This document shows, one piece after another, positions 26,667 to 33,829 of a stretch of DNA of 33,829 nt (position 1 is the first letter of the stretch; the number at the start of each line of letters is the position of its first letter). The translations under genes were made by a program, and so were the position numbers. The notes below the pieces were generated by a model. That model was not told where the DNA came from. It saw nothing but the letters and a program-made list of their open reading frames with translations, and did not search any database. This DNA comes from Deltaproteobacteria bacterium (GTDB lineage Bacteria > Desulfobacterota > Desulfobulbia > Desulfobulbales > VMSU01): the NCBI GenBank assembly GCA_024275235.1, contig JAJRZN010000097.1:1-33829 (forward strand). Reading direction: 5' to 3'.

Positions 26667-27308
26667 ATGCAATACGAAAAAAAATATGCCTGGAGCTGGC
26701 TCTTGCGTCTGTATCACTGGGCCATGGTCTTATCTGTTATCTTTCTGACCTTCACCGGCCTCTATATTGATCATCCCGTAACCAGCAGTCTCACCGGCGG
26801 CGGCATCTTCCCCATGGCCAACATGCGTTATCTGCATTTTCTTGCCGCCTTTGTCTTTACCGGAGCCGTCATCGCCCGGCTTTACCTTGCCCTCTTCGGC
26901 AATCGCCAGGAGAATATCTTCAGCCTCCTGCGCCGCCTGCCTGAAAATATTGTCGATGCCTGGCGCAGTCTGCTTAGTTATCTCTATATAAGGGATTACG
27001 AGCACCCAGGCCTGGGGCATAACGGTCTGGCAACCATTATCTATTGTTTCACCTTTCTGCTCGCCATGCTGCAGATCTTCAGCGGCTTCTATCTCCTGCT
27101 GCCGGAGAGCCTTTTCTGGCAGGGCTGGGGATTGTCTGTCTTTGGCTCTCCACAGTCGGCCCGCCTGGTTCATTATCTCAGTATGTGGTATTTCATGACC
27201 TTTGCCGCGGTTCATGTCTATATTATTGTCTGGAACGAGATCAAGCACCCGGAAGGTATGCTGTCCGCCATGTTAGGCGGTTATAAATTCAAGCCCCGCA
27301 AAGTTTAA
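26667..27308 (+). CDS. hyaC: Hydrogenase b-type cytochrome subunit
   Basis: A 213-residue membrane protein with four helices and His residues placed for two b haems: LYHWAMVLSV in helix 1, MRYLHFLAAFVF in helix 2, and VHYLSMWYFMTFAAVHVY in helix 4. It ends with HPEGMLSAMLGGYKF, characteristic of the HyaC/HupC family. It passes electrons from the periplasmic hydrogenase to the quinone pool. It follows AAAGGAGGGG by 3 bases and belongs to the small-large-cytochrome operon. Confidence 0.93.
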   Translation: MQYEKKYAWSWLLRLYHWAMVLSVIFLTFTGLYIDHPVTSSLTGGGIFPMANMRYLHFLAAFVFTGAVIARLYLALFGNRQENIFSLLRRLPENIVDAWRSLLSYLYIRDYEHPGLGHNGLATIIYCFTFLLAMLQIFSGFYLLLPESLFWQGWGLSVFGSPQSARLVHYLSMWYFMTFAAVHVYIIVWNEIKHPEGMLSAMLGGYKFKPRKV

Positions 27309-27349
27309 TCCGCCCCCCCCGGCCTGAGTTTAAGAAAAAACCTAACTGG

Positions 27350-29671
27350 ATGTCGCTGATAATGACAGGCACAAAAATAACGGTGCGGGGTATAGTGCAG
27401 GGGGTGGGGTTCCGGCCCTTTGTCTATCGACTGGCCACGGAGATGGGGCTTTCCGGTTCCGTGAGCAATACCAGGGAGGGGGTTGATATCCTCCTGACCG
27501 CTCAGGAAAAGCCGGTAGAAGCCTTTATAACCGCACTGCGGCAGCAGGCACCGCCCATGGCCCGTTTAGAGTCTGTTACCAGCCGACCCTTAAACGGAAC
27601 GTCCCTGACAACGGGTTTTAAAATCATAAAAAGTGAGACTGAATCACCCTTACGCGGTGTAACGCCGCCCGATACCGCAATTTGCCCGGCCTGCCGGAGC
27701 GAATTGTTTGATCCCGCCGACCGCCGCTTTCTCTATCCCTTTATTAACTGTACCAACTGCGGGCCCCGCTTTACCATCATCTCTGCCATTCCCTATGATC
27801 GGCCCCAGACCAGCATGGCAGCCTTTGAGATGTGCGGCGACTGCGCCGCCGAATACCAGAACCCGATAAGCCGCCGCTTTCATGCCCAGCCGGATGCCTG
27901 TTGGGCCTGCGGCCCCCGTCTGAGCTGGCACGATAACCGGGGGCATGAACTGACCACCGCCAGCCCCATCCAGGCCGCGGCCCTGGCCCTGGCCAAGGGT
28001 AAAATTGTCGCCATCCGGGGACTGGGCGGCTTTCATCTCGCGGTTAACGCCGCTGACGAGGAAGCCGTCCTGAGGCTGCGCCGCCGGAAGGGCCGCCCTG
28101 CCAAGGCCCTGGCGGTCATGGCGGCTGATATTGATTCAGTCCGCCGCCTCTGTTCTCTTTCCACCCCGGAAATCCAGGCTCTCGAAGGGCCGGAACGACC
28201 CATTGTCCTCCTCCAGCGCCATGAGCCTGACGGATTAGCCGCCTCCCTGAGCCCGAATCTAAACGAATTAGGGGTGATGCTGCCCTATACCCCTCTCCAT
28301 TATCTGCTTTTTGCCGCCTCCGCCTGTCCGGCCGTATTGGTCATGACCAGCGGCAACCCAAGCGCTGAGCCCATCTGTATTGCCAATAATGAGGCGGTAA
28401 ACCGTTTGGCGGGAATTGCCGACTTTTTTATCCTCCATGATCGGGAGATAACCGCGAGAGCCGATGATTCAGTCATCCGGTTGATATCAGAGCAGCGGAT
28501 TCTCCTGCGTCGTTCCAGGGGGTATGTCCCCACTCCCCTTGCCCTGCGGGTAAATTTACCGCCTCTCATCGCCTGCGGAGCGGAATTGAAAAATACCTTC
28601 TGTCTGGCTCAGGGACGTCAGGCCGTCTTAAGTCAGCATATTGGTGATCTTATCCACCCCGGTTATCTTGATTTTTTCAAGCAAAGTGTGCACCACCTGC
28701 GGCAGTTGACCGGCATCAAGCCGCTCCTCGCCGTCTGCGATGAACACCCCGATTACCAGAGCAGCATTTACGCCCGCGAACTGCGCCTGCCGCTGATTAC
28801 AGTGCAGCATCATCACGCCCACGCGGCGGCGGTCATGGCCGAACATGGATTGAAATCCGGCCTGGCCATTATCCTGGACGGAGCAGGTATGGGGCCGGAT
28901 AAGGCCGTCTGGGGCGGTGAAATTCTCTTAACCAGTTACCTCGAATACCAGCGTCAGGGACAACTTCAATATCTACCCCTGCCCGGCGGCGACCAGGCCT
29001 CCCGCCAGGGCTGGCGGCTGGCGGTGGCCCTTTGCGTCCTCAGCGGCCAGGCCCTGCCGCCCCATCTCCAGGAAATTGACAGGTCAAAACGGCAGATGAT
29101 CGCGGCCATGGTCAAGGCCGGGGTAAACTGCCCCCCTACCTCCAGCGCCGGCCGTCTCTTTGACGCCGCGGCCGCCATTCTCGGCCTCTGCCTGGAGTCA
29201 ACATACGAGGGCCAGGCGGCCATGGAGCTGGAGGCCTTGGCCTGGCGGGCCATGCGGGGCAGATCCCTGGCCGCAGCCCTGATCAGAGACCCCGTCCTGC
29301 CGTCGGCCGTTTATGAAAAAAACGACCATGTTATAACAATTAAGACTGTGCCGATGCTCATGGGCATGTTAAATTTAAGCTGCCGGCATGGGGTGGAAGA
29401 CCTGGCCCTGGACTTTCATCTCTGGCTTTGCCGGGCCTTAAGCGCCCTGGCCGGACAATTAAATCCAACGGCCGATGCCCCCATAATCCTTGGCGGCGGC
29501 TGTCTGCAGAACAAACTGTTACGCCAGGGACTTACCCTTTTATTGGAAAAACAAAATTTTAAGGTCTACAGCGGGGAGAAGGTGCCGGTCAATGACGGCG
29601 GCCTGGCCCTGGGGCAGGCCCTTATTGGAGGAAGCCGCTATGTGTCTCGCCGTACCCATGCGGGTTGTTGA
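27350..29671 (+). CDS. hypF: HypF, carbamoyltransferase for hydrogenase maturation
   Basis: A 773-residue enzyme that transfers the carbamoyl group from carbamoyl phosphate to the C-terminal Cys of HypE, the source of the cyanide ligands. Domains in order: acylphosphatase (GIVQGVGFRPFVYR, about 13-26), two zinc-finger sets (CPACRSE...CTNCGP and CGDCAAE...CWACGP, about 105-190), YrdC-like (about 200-390) and Kae1-like (VQHHHAHAAAV, LDGAGMGPDKAVWGGE). Length is normal. The start may be 27350 or the ATG at 27362; neither has a good ribosome site. Its end overlaps hypC by 32 bases. Confidence 0.96.
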   Translation: MSLIMTGTKITVRGIVQGVGFRPFVYRLATEMGLSGSVSNTREGVDILLTAQEKPVEAFITALRQQAPPMARLESVTSRPLNGTSLTTGFKIIKSETESPLRGVTPPDTAICPACRSELFDPADRRFLYPFINCTNCGPRFTIISAIPYDRPQTSMAAFEMCGDCAAEYQNPISRRFHAQPDACWACGPRLSWHDNRGHELTTASPIQAAALALAKGKIVAIRGLGGFHLAVNAADEEAVLRLRRRKGRPAKALAVMAADIDSVRRLCSLSTPEIQALEGPERPIVLLQRHEPDGLAASLSPNLNELGVMLPYTPLHYLLFAASACPAVLVMTSGNPSAEPICIANNEAVNRLAGIADFFILHDREITARADDSVIRLISEQRILLRRSRGYVPTPLALRVNLPPLIACGAELKNTFCLAQGRQAVLSQHIGDLIHPGYLDFFKQSVHHLRQLTGIKPLLAVCDEHPDYQSSIYARELRLPLITVQHHHAHAAAVMAEHGLKSGLAIILDGAGMGPDKAVWGGEILLTSYLEYQRQGQLQYLPLPGGDQASRQGWRLAVALCVLSGQALPPHLQEIDRSKRQMIAAMVKAGVNCPPTSSAGRLFDAAAAILGLCLESTYEGQAAMELEALAWRAMRGRSLAAALIRDPVLPSAVYEKNDHVITIKTVPMLMGMLNLSCRHGVEDLALDFHLWLCRALSALAGQLNPTADAPIILGGGCLQNKLLRQGLTLLLEKQNFKVYSGEKVPVNDGGLALGQALIGGSRYVSRRTHAGC

Positions 29672-29885
29672 GGTTAAAAATGGTGATAATGACCTGTTGC
29701 CGCCCACCGCTCTGGTGGAATCAGAGGGCTTAAGCCAGGAGGTACGATTAGATATTGTTGATCGTCTGCCGGAGGTGGACGATTTTGTTATTGTTCACGC
29801 CGGGTTTGCCATTCACGCCATGTCAGCCGTTGAGGCCCGGAAAAATATTGATCTGATGCGGGAAATGGCAGAGGGCTTGATGTGA
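29640..29885 (+). CDS. hypC: HypC, hydrogenase maturation chaperone
   Basis: An 81-residue OB-fold protein opening MCLAVPMRVVEV; the N-terminal Cys2 binds the iron centre and links to HypD and the large subunit precursor. The C-terminal half (FVIVHAGFAIHAMSAVEA) matches the family. It starts inside the end of hypF behind GGAGGAAG and ends overlapping the GTG start of hypD. An upstream in-frame start would only extend it into hypF. Confidence 0.96.
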   Translation: MCLAVPMRVVEVKNGDNDLLPPTALVESEGLSQEVRLDIVDRLPEVDDFVIVHAGFAIHAMSAVEARKNIDLMREMAEGLM

Positions 29886-30973
29886 GTACCAGAAATAACC
29901 CCCTGGAACAGTTAAACGACGGAGCTTTATGCGCCGCTCTTGTTAAAAAGATCAGCCGCCGCCTCAGCCGTCCCATCCGGATCATGGAGGTATGCGGCAG
30001 TCATACCATGGCCATATTCCGGCACGGCCTGCGGACGTTGCTTCCCAAAGATTTGACGCTTGTCTCCGGGCCGGGCTGTCCCGTCTGCGTGACCTCCCCC
30101 GGCCAGATAGATTCCTTTATCGAACTGGCAGCTATGCCTGATGTCATCCTCACCACCTTCGGCGATCTCTACCGGGTGCCGGGCTCAGAGGGCTCTCTAA
30201 CCCAGGCCGCCGCCCAGGGCGCGGCCGTCAAGATAGTCTATTCACCCATGGAAGCCCTGAAACTGGCCCGGAAACAGACTGACAAAATGGTAGTTTTTGC
30301 CGGTATCGGCTTTGAGACCACAACTCCGACGGTGGCCGCTACCATTATGACCGCGGCCCGGGAGGAAATAAATAATTTTACCGTCTTATCGGCTCACAAA
30401 CTCATGCCGCCGGCCTTAAAGGCCCTCTTTCATGAAGATTTAGCCGTTGACGGTCTGCTTTGTCCCGGTCACGTCAGCGCCATTATCGGCACCGATCCCT
30501 ATGAGACTCTGACTGATGAATTTCATCTGCCCTGCGTGGTAGCAGGTTTTGAGGCCGTGGACATCCTCCAGGCCCTCTTCATGCTTGTCCGGCAAAGTGA
30601 AGAGGGCCGGGCCGTGGTGGAAAACGCCTATAGCCGGGTGGTTAAAGCCGAAGGTAATCATCAGGCCCTGAAGATTATGAATCAGGTATTCAGCCCCGAA
30701 GACTGCCAATGGCGGGGGCTGGGCCGAATCCCGGCCAGCGGTCTGGGAATTCGGCCGCAATACGATAAATTCAACGCCGCCGTCCGCCTGGGCATAAAAA
30801 TCAGAGATGCTGCGGAACCGCCGGGCTGCCTCTGCGGAGAGGTCATAAAGGGGAGGATCAGCCCCAGCCATTGTCCGCTCTTTGCCAGGCAATGCACCCC
30901 GATGAGGCCCGTAGGCCCCTGCATGGTCTCCAGCGAAGGAACCTGCGCCGCCTTTTATAAATTTCAGCTGTAA
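29882..30973 (+). CDS. hypD: HypD, Fe-(CN)2CO assembly scaffold
   Basis: A 363-residue iron-sulfur protein that, with HypC and HypE, builds the Fe(CN)2CO unit. Conserved cysteines are in VCGSHT, GPGCPVCVTSP, and the C-terminal [4Fe-4S] set (GCLCGEVIKG, HCPLFARQC, GPCMVSSEGTC). It uses a GTG start that overlaps the hypC stop (GTGA), so it is translationally coupled. It is the last gene of this hyp block; hypE comes 1.76 kb later beyond the inserted mercury-type operon. Confidence 0.96.
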   Translation: MSTRNNPLEQLNDGALCAALVKKISRRLSRPIRIMEVCGSHTMAIFRHGLRTLLPKDLTLVSGPGCPVCVTSPGQIDSFIELAAMPDVILTTFGDLYRVPGSEGSLTQAAAQGAAVKIVYSPMEALKLARKQTDKMVVFAGIGFETTTPTVAATIMTAAREEINNFTVLSAHKLMPPALKALFHEDLAVDGLLCPGHVSAIIGTDPYETLTDEFHLPCVVAGFEAVDILQALFMLVRQSEEGRAVVENAYSRVVKAEGNHQALKIMNQVFSPEDCQWRGLGRIPASGLGIRPQYDKFNAAVRLGIKIRDAAEPPGCLCGEVIKGRISPSHCPLFARQCTPMRPVGPCMVSSEGTCAAFYKFQL

Positions 30974-31023
30974 CTGTTTAGGGACGCGCGGACTCCGGAT
31001 TGGGTACCGCCAAAGTTACAATT

Positions 31024-31347
31024 TCAGTAATTAAGGGCCTCAGAGATGAGCCTGTTCGGTATCATCTTGACGAAGCGACCTGCTTCGTTCTTATATACCC
31101 TTCAGCCTACGCCATACTCTTTTCGTTCCCTTGCTTCCGGCTCCACATCAATCCCGTTTACACGGACAGAGGGAGAGCCGAGAAATCTGGTCGCTGCCGC
31201 CTGTTCCGGGCTTTTAATCACAATGGTTTCCACCCTTGCTTTGATCGCGGCCCTGGCAAGGAGCCTTGCGACCAGCTCCTCGGTATGCTGTCTTGAAGAG
31301 CAGCCTTCAGCTACCAGTATCTCAACTTTTGTTTCCATTACTGACAT
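31024..31347 (-). CDS. Thioredoxin-like selenoprotein, TGA at 31102-31104 read as Sec
   Basis: From ATG 31347 (behind GGTGG) the frame gives KVEILVAEGCSS, a helix, then RFLGSPSVRVNGIDVEP and EYGVG before an in-frame TGA. A normal reading stops there at 81 residues. Reading through gives RVYKNEAGRFVKMIPNRLIS and EALNY to a TGA at 31024, 107 residues. Homologues I recall from mercury-resistance contexts have YGLxCRVY followed by a short tail ending in an I..AL helix, so the TGA replaces the conserved Cys (Sec82). A 7-bp hairpin with AGGUC loop begins 13 bases after the TGA, a convincing bacterial SECIS. The fold is thioredoxin-like; binding or transfer of mercury or organomercury is inferred. 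Last gene of the MerR operon. Confidence 0.82.
31070..31088 (-). promoter_or_regulatory. Bacterial SECIS element candidate
   Basis: On the minus strand ACGAAGC and GCTTCGT form a perfect 7-bp stem around the loop AGGTC. The stem starts 14 bases after the in-frame TGA and the loop GU is about 23-24 bases from it, within the usual 16-37. The E. coli fdhF SECIS has a GC-closed AGGUCU loop at nearly the same distance. Confidence 0.8.
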
Positions 31348-31421
31348 GAATGTTCCACCTTTTATTTTGCTTATACTCAGTTGGTAAGCGCTCAATAAGC
31401 CACACTCTTGACTTTATAACC

Positions 31422-31688
31422 TCAGTTGAGTGCTTGTCCAAGCCCGGCGGCTGCAAGAGTTGCCTCATCCGGACCTCGTCCGCCACAGCAGTCAGCAAGT
31501 TTGCCGTTTATTGCCACAGCGGGGACTGAATGAACCCCAAGCTCCCTTGCCCGGCTGGCTCCGACAAGGTCATGCATGTCAATGACACTCACCTCACAGG
31601 ACGGGCAAGCGTTCCTTCTTACCATCTCTTCTGTTTCTTTACACAGGGGGCATCCGGCACTGAATATTTCTATTTTTCTTGTTGTCAT
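31422..31688 (-). CDS. Small CxxC thioredoxin/glutaredoxin-like protein
   Basis: An 88-residue protein from the ATG at 31688 (GGAGGAAG about 5 bases upstream); a longer reading from 31769 adds unlikely residues that overlap the previous gene. The redox motif is Cys13-Pro-Leu-Cys16 after KIEIFSAG. Further cysteines are at 28, 31 (CPSC), 67 and 68. HSVPAVAINGK is the cis-Pro region of a thioredoxin fold. It ends 74 bases before the second selenoprotein. The six cysteines suggest thiol exchange or metal carriage between the membrane protein and the selenoprotein. It has no in-frame TGA. The fold is firm; the role is inferred. Confidence 0.85.
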   Translation of the reverse strand: MTTRKIEIFSAGCPLCKETEEMVRRNACPSCEVSVIDMHDLVGASRARELGVHSVPAVAINGKLADCCGGRGPDEATLAAAGLGQALN

Positions 31689-31716
31689 TTTTCTTCCTCC
31701 ATTTAAAGTTGAATGT

Positions 31717-32094
31717 TCAGGCTGGCTTTTGTACTTTTTTCGGCCAACTGTTCCAGAAAGAGGCCGCAATCAACAAAACCAACCCATTATAAAAAAGTAG
31801 CGGTATATCATAAACAAATTTGCCCATTACAATGAATGTGGCAGCTGCAAATCCTGTCCAAAATGGATTGTATCCCCGTCTTCGTTTTGCTCTGTATGCA
31901 AGAAGTCCGACAGATACAAGCAGCGCGGCAATGGTTATCCAGAGCATAATGCTGTTATTAATTAAAAAGCCCAGTCCGACCGAACTGGCTAATCCGGCAT
32001 AAGCCGGCCAGCAAGAAGGTCAGAGCAGACGGGGTAGTAAAGCCACGCCGAGTCCGGGAAGTGTTCCTGACAATTGCGCTATAATTTTTTTCAT
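31717..32094 (-). CDS. MerC/MerT-like membrane protein with Sec-x-x-Cys, TGA at 32020-32022 read as Sec
   Basis: The ATG at 32094 overlaps the merR stop (ATGA). The frame encodes MKKIIAQLSGTLPGLGVALL and PRLL, then TGA, then PSCWPAYAGLASSVGLGFL and continues in the same frame through the hydrophobic C-terminal part (from Met at 31947) to TGA 31717. The full product is 125 residues with about four membrane helices. Homologues I recall from the MerC-domain family read CPxCWPAYAG at this place, so Sec25 replaces the first Cys of the metal-binding CxxC, giving U-P-S-C28. A conventional caller would find only a 76-residue fragment. A strong hairpin starts 7 bases after the TGA. Probable role: uptake or transfer of Hg(II) or an organomercurial across the inner membrane. 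A nonsense mutation is the alternative. Confidence 0.78.
31988..32012 (-). promoter_or_regulatory. Possible SECIS hairpin in the MerC/MerT-like gene
   Basis: GCTGG-CCGGC, loop TTAT, GCCGG-A-TTAGC folds into a 10-bp stem with one bulged A and two G-U pairs. The stem starts 8 bases and the loop 18 bases after the TGA, within the bacterial SECIS range. The loop lacks the usual early G, so this is less typical than the downstream element. Confidence 0.5.
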
Positions 32095-32504
32095 GGTTCT
32101 TCTACCGTGGCTTCAAGGGCGGTCAGGATTGGACACTCACTAACCGGTCCCCTGCCAAAGCATTGACAGGTGAGTTTAGTCAACGCCTCTTTCATTCGAG
32201 TTAAATCTCTAATCTTCAGTTCTATATTATTAATTTTTTCCTCTGCCTGTACTCTGACATCAGCGCAAGTGGCATCTCGGTTTTGGCGCAGAGCCAGAAG
32301 TTCCCCAATTTCACGCAGGGAAAATCCTAATTGCTTGGCTTTTTTGATAAAGCTCAATTTAGCAATTGCCTCTGGTGGATATTGCCGGTATCCAGAATCG
32401 TTTCTCTGTGGTTCTTTGAGTAAGCCGGTTCGCTCATAAAACCGGATGGTTTCCACCCCGATTCCCACCTTCTTCGCTACTTTGCCAATTGTAAAAGTAT
32501 TCAT
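32091..32504 (-). CDS. merR: MerR-type mercury-responsive regulator
   Basis: From the ATG at 32504 the product has 137 residues. An upstream ATG at 32561 lies inside the promoter and is rejected. The winged helix starts FTIGKVAKKVGIGVETIRFYERTGLL, as in MerR. Cys80, Cys115 and Cys124 (CADVR; CQCFGRGPVSECPI) fall at the spacing of the Hg(II)-binding Cys82, Cys117 and Cys126 of Tn501 MerR, offset by two, with an additional Cys113 matching as well. The gene is first in the operon and overlaps the membrane protein gene, so it should autoregulate the whole cluster. Hg(II) is the best-supported inducer; other thiophilic metals or organomercury remain possible. Confidence 0.9.
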   Translation of the reverse strand: MNTFTIGKVAKKVGIGVETIRFYERTGLLKEPQRNDSGYRQYPPEAIAKLSFIKKAKQLGFSLREIGELLALRQNRDATCADVRVQAEEKINNIELKIRDLTRMKEALTKLTCQCFGRGPVSECPILTALEATVEEP

Positions 32505-32542
32505 TTCGGTCCGTATTTTTAGTTTTGCTTTCTTTTTGTTAT

Positions 32543-32574
32543 ACTGTAACCCCTGTACCATACTAAAGAGTCAA
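32543..32574 (-). promoter_or_regulatory. MerR-type promoter with long spacer
   Basis: Minus-strand TTGACT (32574-32569), a 20-base spacer and TACAGT (32548-32543). MerR-family promoters have 19-20 bp spacers that the regulator untwists. The spacer contains an imperfect dyad, CTTTAGTA against TACAGGGG, a plausible operator. It lies 38 bases before the chosen merR start. Confidence 0.65.
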
Positions 32575-32730
32575 GGGTAAAATATATAACTATCAGGAAT
32601 AGATTATTTTTGATTATTGAGGTAAGCGGCTCAAAATATATAAGTGCTTGAAAAATCATCCAAATGAATTAGCATCAGAAATATAGAAATACATACCAAG
32701 GCAGCACAAATCCAACAAAGTGTATCACTC

Positions 32731-33738
32731 ATGACCAAGAGCATAAATTTAGATCACGGCAGCGGCGGCCTGGCCAGCGGGGAACTGATAACCAGCCTTA
32801 TGAAGCCCTTAAGTAATCCGGCCCTGGACGATATGGAGGATTGCGCCGTCATAGATACAGAAGCCGGACGCCTGGCCTTCAGCACTGACAGCTATGTGGT
32901 TGAGCCGATTTTCTTTCCCGGCGGTTCCATTGGCAAACTCGCGGTTCACGGCACCATAAACGATCTGGCCATGCGCGGCGCGCGTCCCCTGGGCCTGAGC
33001 CTGGGGCTTATTCTTGAAGAGGGGCTGGCTATGGCTGAATTACGGCGCGTAAATTTAGACATAGCCGAGGCCTGCGCCCTGGCCGGGGTGCCGATATTAA
33101 CCGGTGATACCAAGGTCGTGCCCCGCGGCAAGGCCGATAAAATATTTATCAATACCGCCGGTATCGGAGTGGTGGCCGCCGGCCTCAATCTCGGGGCTCG
33201 TAACGTCAGGCCGGGCGACCGCGTATTACTCTCCGGCAGCATGGCAGATCACGGTATCACCATTATGCTGGCCCGCCATAATCTGCCCTTCAGCGGTAAT
33301 CTGCAAAGTGATACCCAGGCTCTGCATCGACTGACCGCGGCCCTGGCGCAGGACATAAGTCCAGAACTCCACGCCATGCGTGACCCAACGAGAGGCGGAG
33401 TGGCCACCACTCTCTGTGAGATAGCTGCCAGTGCCGGGGTTGCCGTGAGCATTACGGAAAGCGCCATTCCTATCCATCCCCAGGTGCGGGTTGCCTGCGA
33501 TCTTCTCGGTCTTGATCCCCTTTATCTCGCCAATGAAGGTAAACTTCTGGCCTTTGTTGAAGAGAAAGAGGCGGATAACGCCTTAAAAATTATGCACCAA
33601 TTCCCTGAAGGCCGGGAGGCCGCCATCATCGGCGAGGTACGTGAGTCCCCGGCCGGACGGGTTGAGATGCGAACCACGGCCGGCGGCCGGCGGCTGGTAA
33701 CGGCCTTAAGCGGTGAGCCTCTGCCGCGTATATGCTAA
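32731..33738 (+). CDS. hypE: HypE, carbamoyl dehydratase for hydrogenase maturation
   Basis: A 335-residue PurM-like ATPase. The N-terminus LDHGSGGLASGELI and the metal/ATP region FSTDSYVVEPIFFPGGSIGKLAVHGTINDLAMRG (in part) are typical, as are MRDPTRGGVATTLCEIA and LYLANEGKLLAFV. The C-terminus ends PRIC: the final Cys is carbamoylated by HypF and dehydrated to thiocyanate. It is in line with hypFCD on the plus strand but separated from hypD by the MerR operon on the opposite strand. HypA and HypB are not in the window. No obvious ribosome site or promoter could be placed in the 170 AT-rich bases upstream. Confidence 0.96.
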   Translation: MTKSINLDHGSGGLASGELITSLMKPLSNPALDDMEDCAVIDTEAGRLAFSTDSYVVEPIFFPGGSIGKLAVHGTINDLAMRGARPLGLSLGLILEEGLAMAELRRVNLDIAEACALAGVPILTGDTKVVPRGKADKIFINTAGIGVVAAGLNLGARNVRPGDRVLLSGSMADHGITIMLARHNLPFSGNLQSDTQALHRLTAALAQDISPELHAMRDPTRGGVATTLCEIAASAGVAVSITESAIPIHPQVRVACDLLGLDPLYLANEGKLLAFVEEKEADNALKIMHQFPEGREAAIIGEVRESPAGRVEMRTTAGGRRLVTALSGEPLPRIC

Positions 33739-33739
33739 T

Positions 33740-33769
33740 CAGGAACCAGGAGGCAGGGGACAGGGGCAG
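33740..33769 (+). repeat. Purine-rich short repeat (caggggacagg type), copy 2
   Basis: After hypE the sequence runs AGGAACCAGGAGGCAGGG followed by GACAGGGGCAG, resembling the gap after the hydrogenase large subunit at 26600-26628. No function is evident. Confidence 0.35.
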
Positions 33770-33792
33770 TCTTTTACAAAATGGAACTTTTT

Positions 33793-33829
33793 ATGAATAA
33801 ACAAAATAACGCCATAGAGACCATAACCA
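33793..33829 (+). CDS. Start of an unidentified gene, cut by the window end
   Basis: An ATG at 33793 opens MNKQNNAIETIT and runs off the window; an in-frame ATG at 33781 is an alternative. It lies 54 bases after hypE in the same direction. Twelve residues are too few to identify it. There is no strong ribosome site, so the start is uncertain. Confidence 0.35.
   Translation, partial: MNKQNNAIETIT

Noticed and set aside
32505-32561. Upstream start for merR adding 19 residues.
   Set aside because: It would begin inside the promoter spacer, and MerR proteins start at the NTFTIG-like helix.

Overview
The window looks like chromosomal DNA of an anaerobic, sulfur-metabolising member of the Desulfobacterota (a Desulfobulbales-like deltaproteobacterium is my best guess). 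The signs are a tetrathionate/sulfur-reductase-like molybdoenzyme module, a Tat-exported uptake [NiFe] hydrogenase with its hyp genes, LL-diaminopimelate aminotransferase (DapL), sigma-54 regulation and apparent use of selenocysteine. The taxon is inferred from gene content only; no rRNA is present.

Layout. 1-1240: 3' part of tilS, tRNA-Arg(CCG) and a terminator. 1296-11449: a self-contained respiratory module on the minus strand. It has a periplasmic PhnD-like binding protein, a sensor kinase and an NtrC-type regulator, followed by a ttrBCA-ordered operon (four-cluster Fe-S protein, NrfD membrane protein, Tat-exported Mo-bisMGD subunit) and an exported rhodanese. A sigma-54 promoter and an upstream inverted repeat lie between the regulator and the operon. 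The whole module is bracketed by 29-base direct repeats (28/29 identical). 11450-16355: AT-rich accessory DNA with a decayed receiver-domain gene, an elaborate nested hairpin, a hybrid histidine kinase, a CheW protein with an inserted zinc-binding CZB domain, and a decayed VapC-like toxin gene. 16356-22704: a sodium-dependent NSS transporter, tRNA-Arg(ACG), yajC and tgt, alpha-carbonic anhydrase, dapL and mntP. 22897-33738: mobB, then the hydrogenase small, large and cytochrome b subunits, then hypF-hypC-hypD, with hypE 1.75 kb further on.

The most striking region is the piece between hypD and hypE (31024-32574, minus strand): a small MerR-controlled operon. MerR has cysteines at the spacing of the mercury-binding triad. 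The next gene encodes a MerC/MerT-like membrane protein, but only if an in-frame TGA is read through; that TGA sits where homologues I recall have the first Cys of a CPxCWPAYAG motif, giving Sec-Pro-Ser-Cys. A small CxxC thioredoxin-like protein follows. The last gene is a second thioredoxin-like protein with an in-frame TGA at the Cys of a YGLxC motif, followed by a perfect 7-bp hairpin with an AGGUC loop, very like the E. coli fdhF SECIS loop. A standard gene caller would truncate both genes. I interpret this as a selenocysteine-using mercury or organomercury handling operon with no visible merA.

How the genes connect: MobB would help make the bis-MGD cofactor for the reductase. The hydrogenase feeds electrons through its cytochrome b to quinone, and the NrfD subunit could return them to a periplasmic sulfur compound, so H2-dependent sulfur-compound respiration is a plausible joint role (inference). 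Positions were counted by hand and no database search was run.
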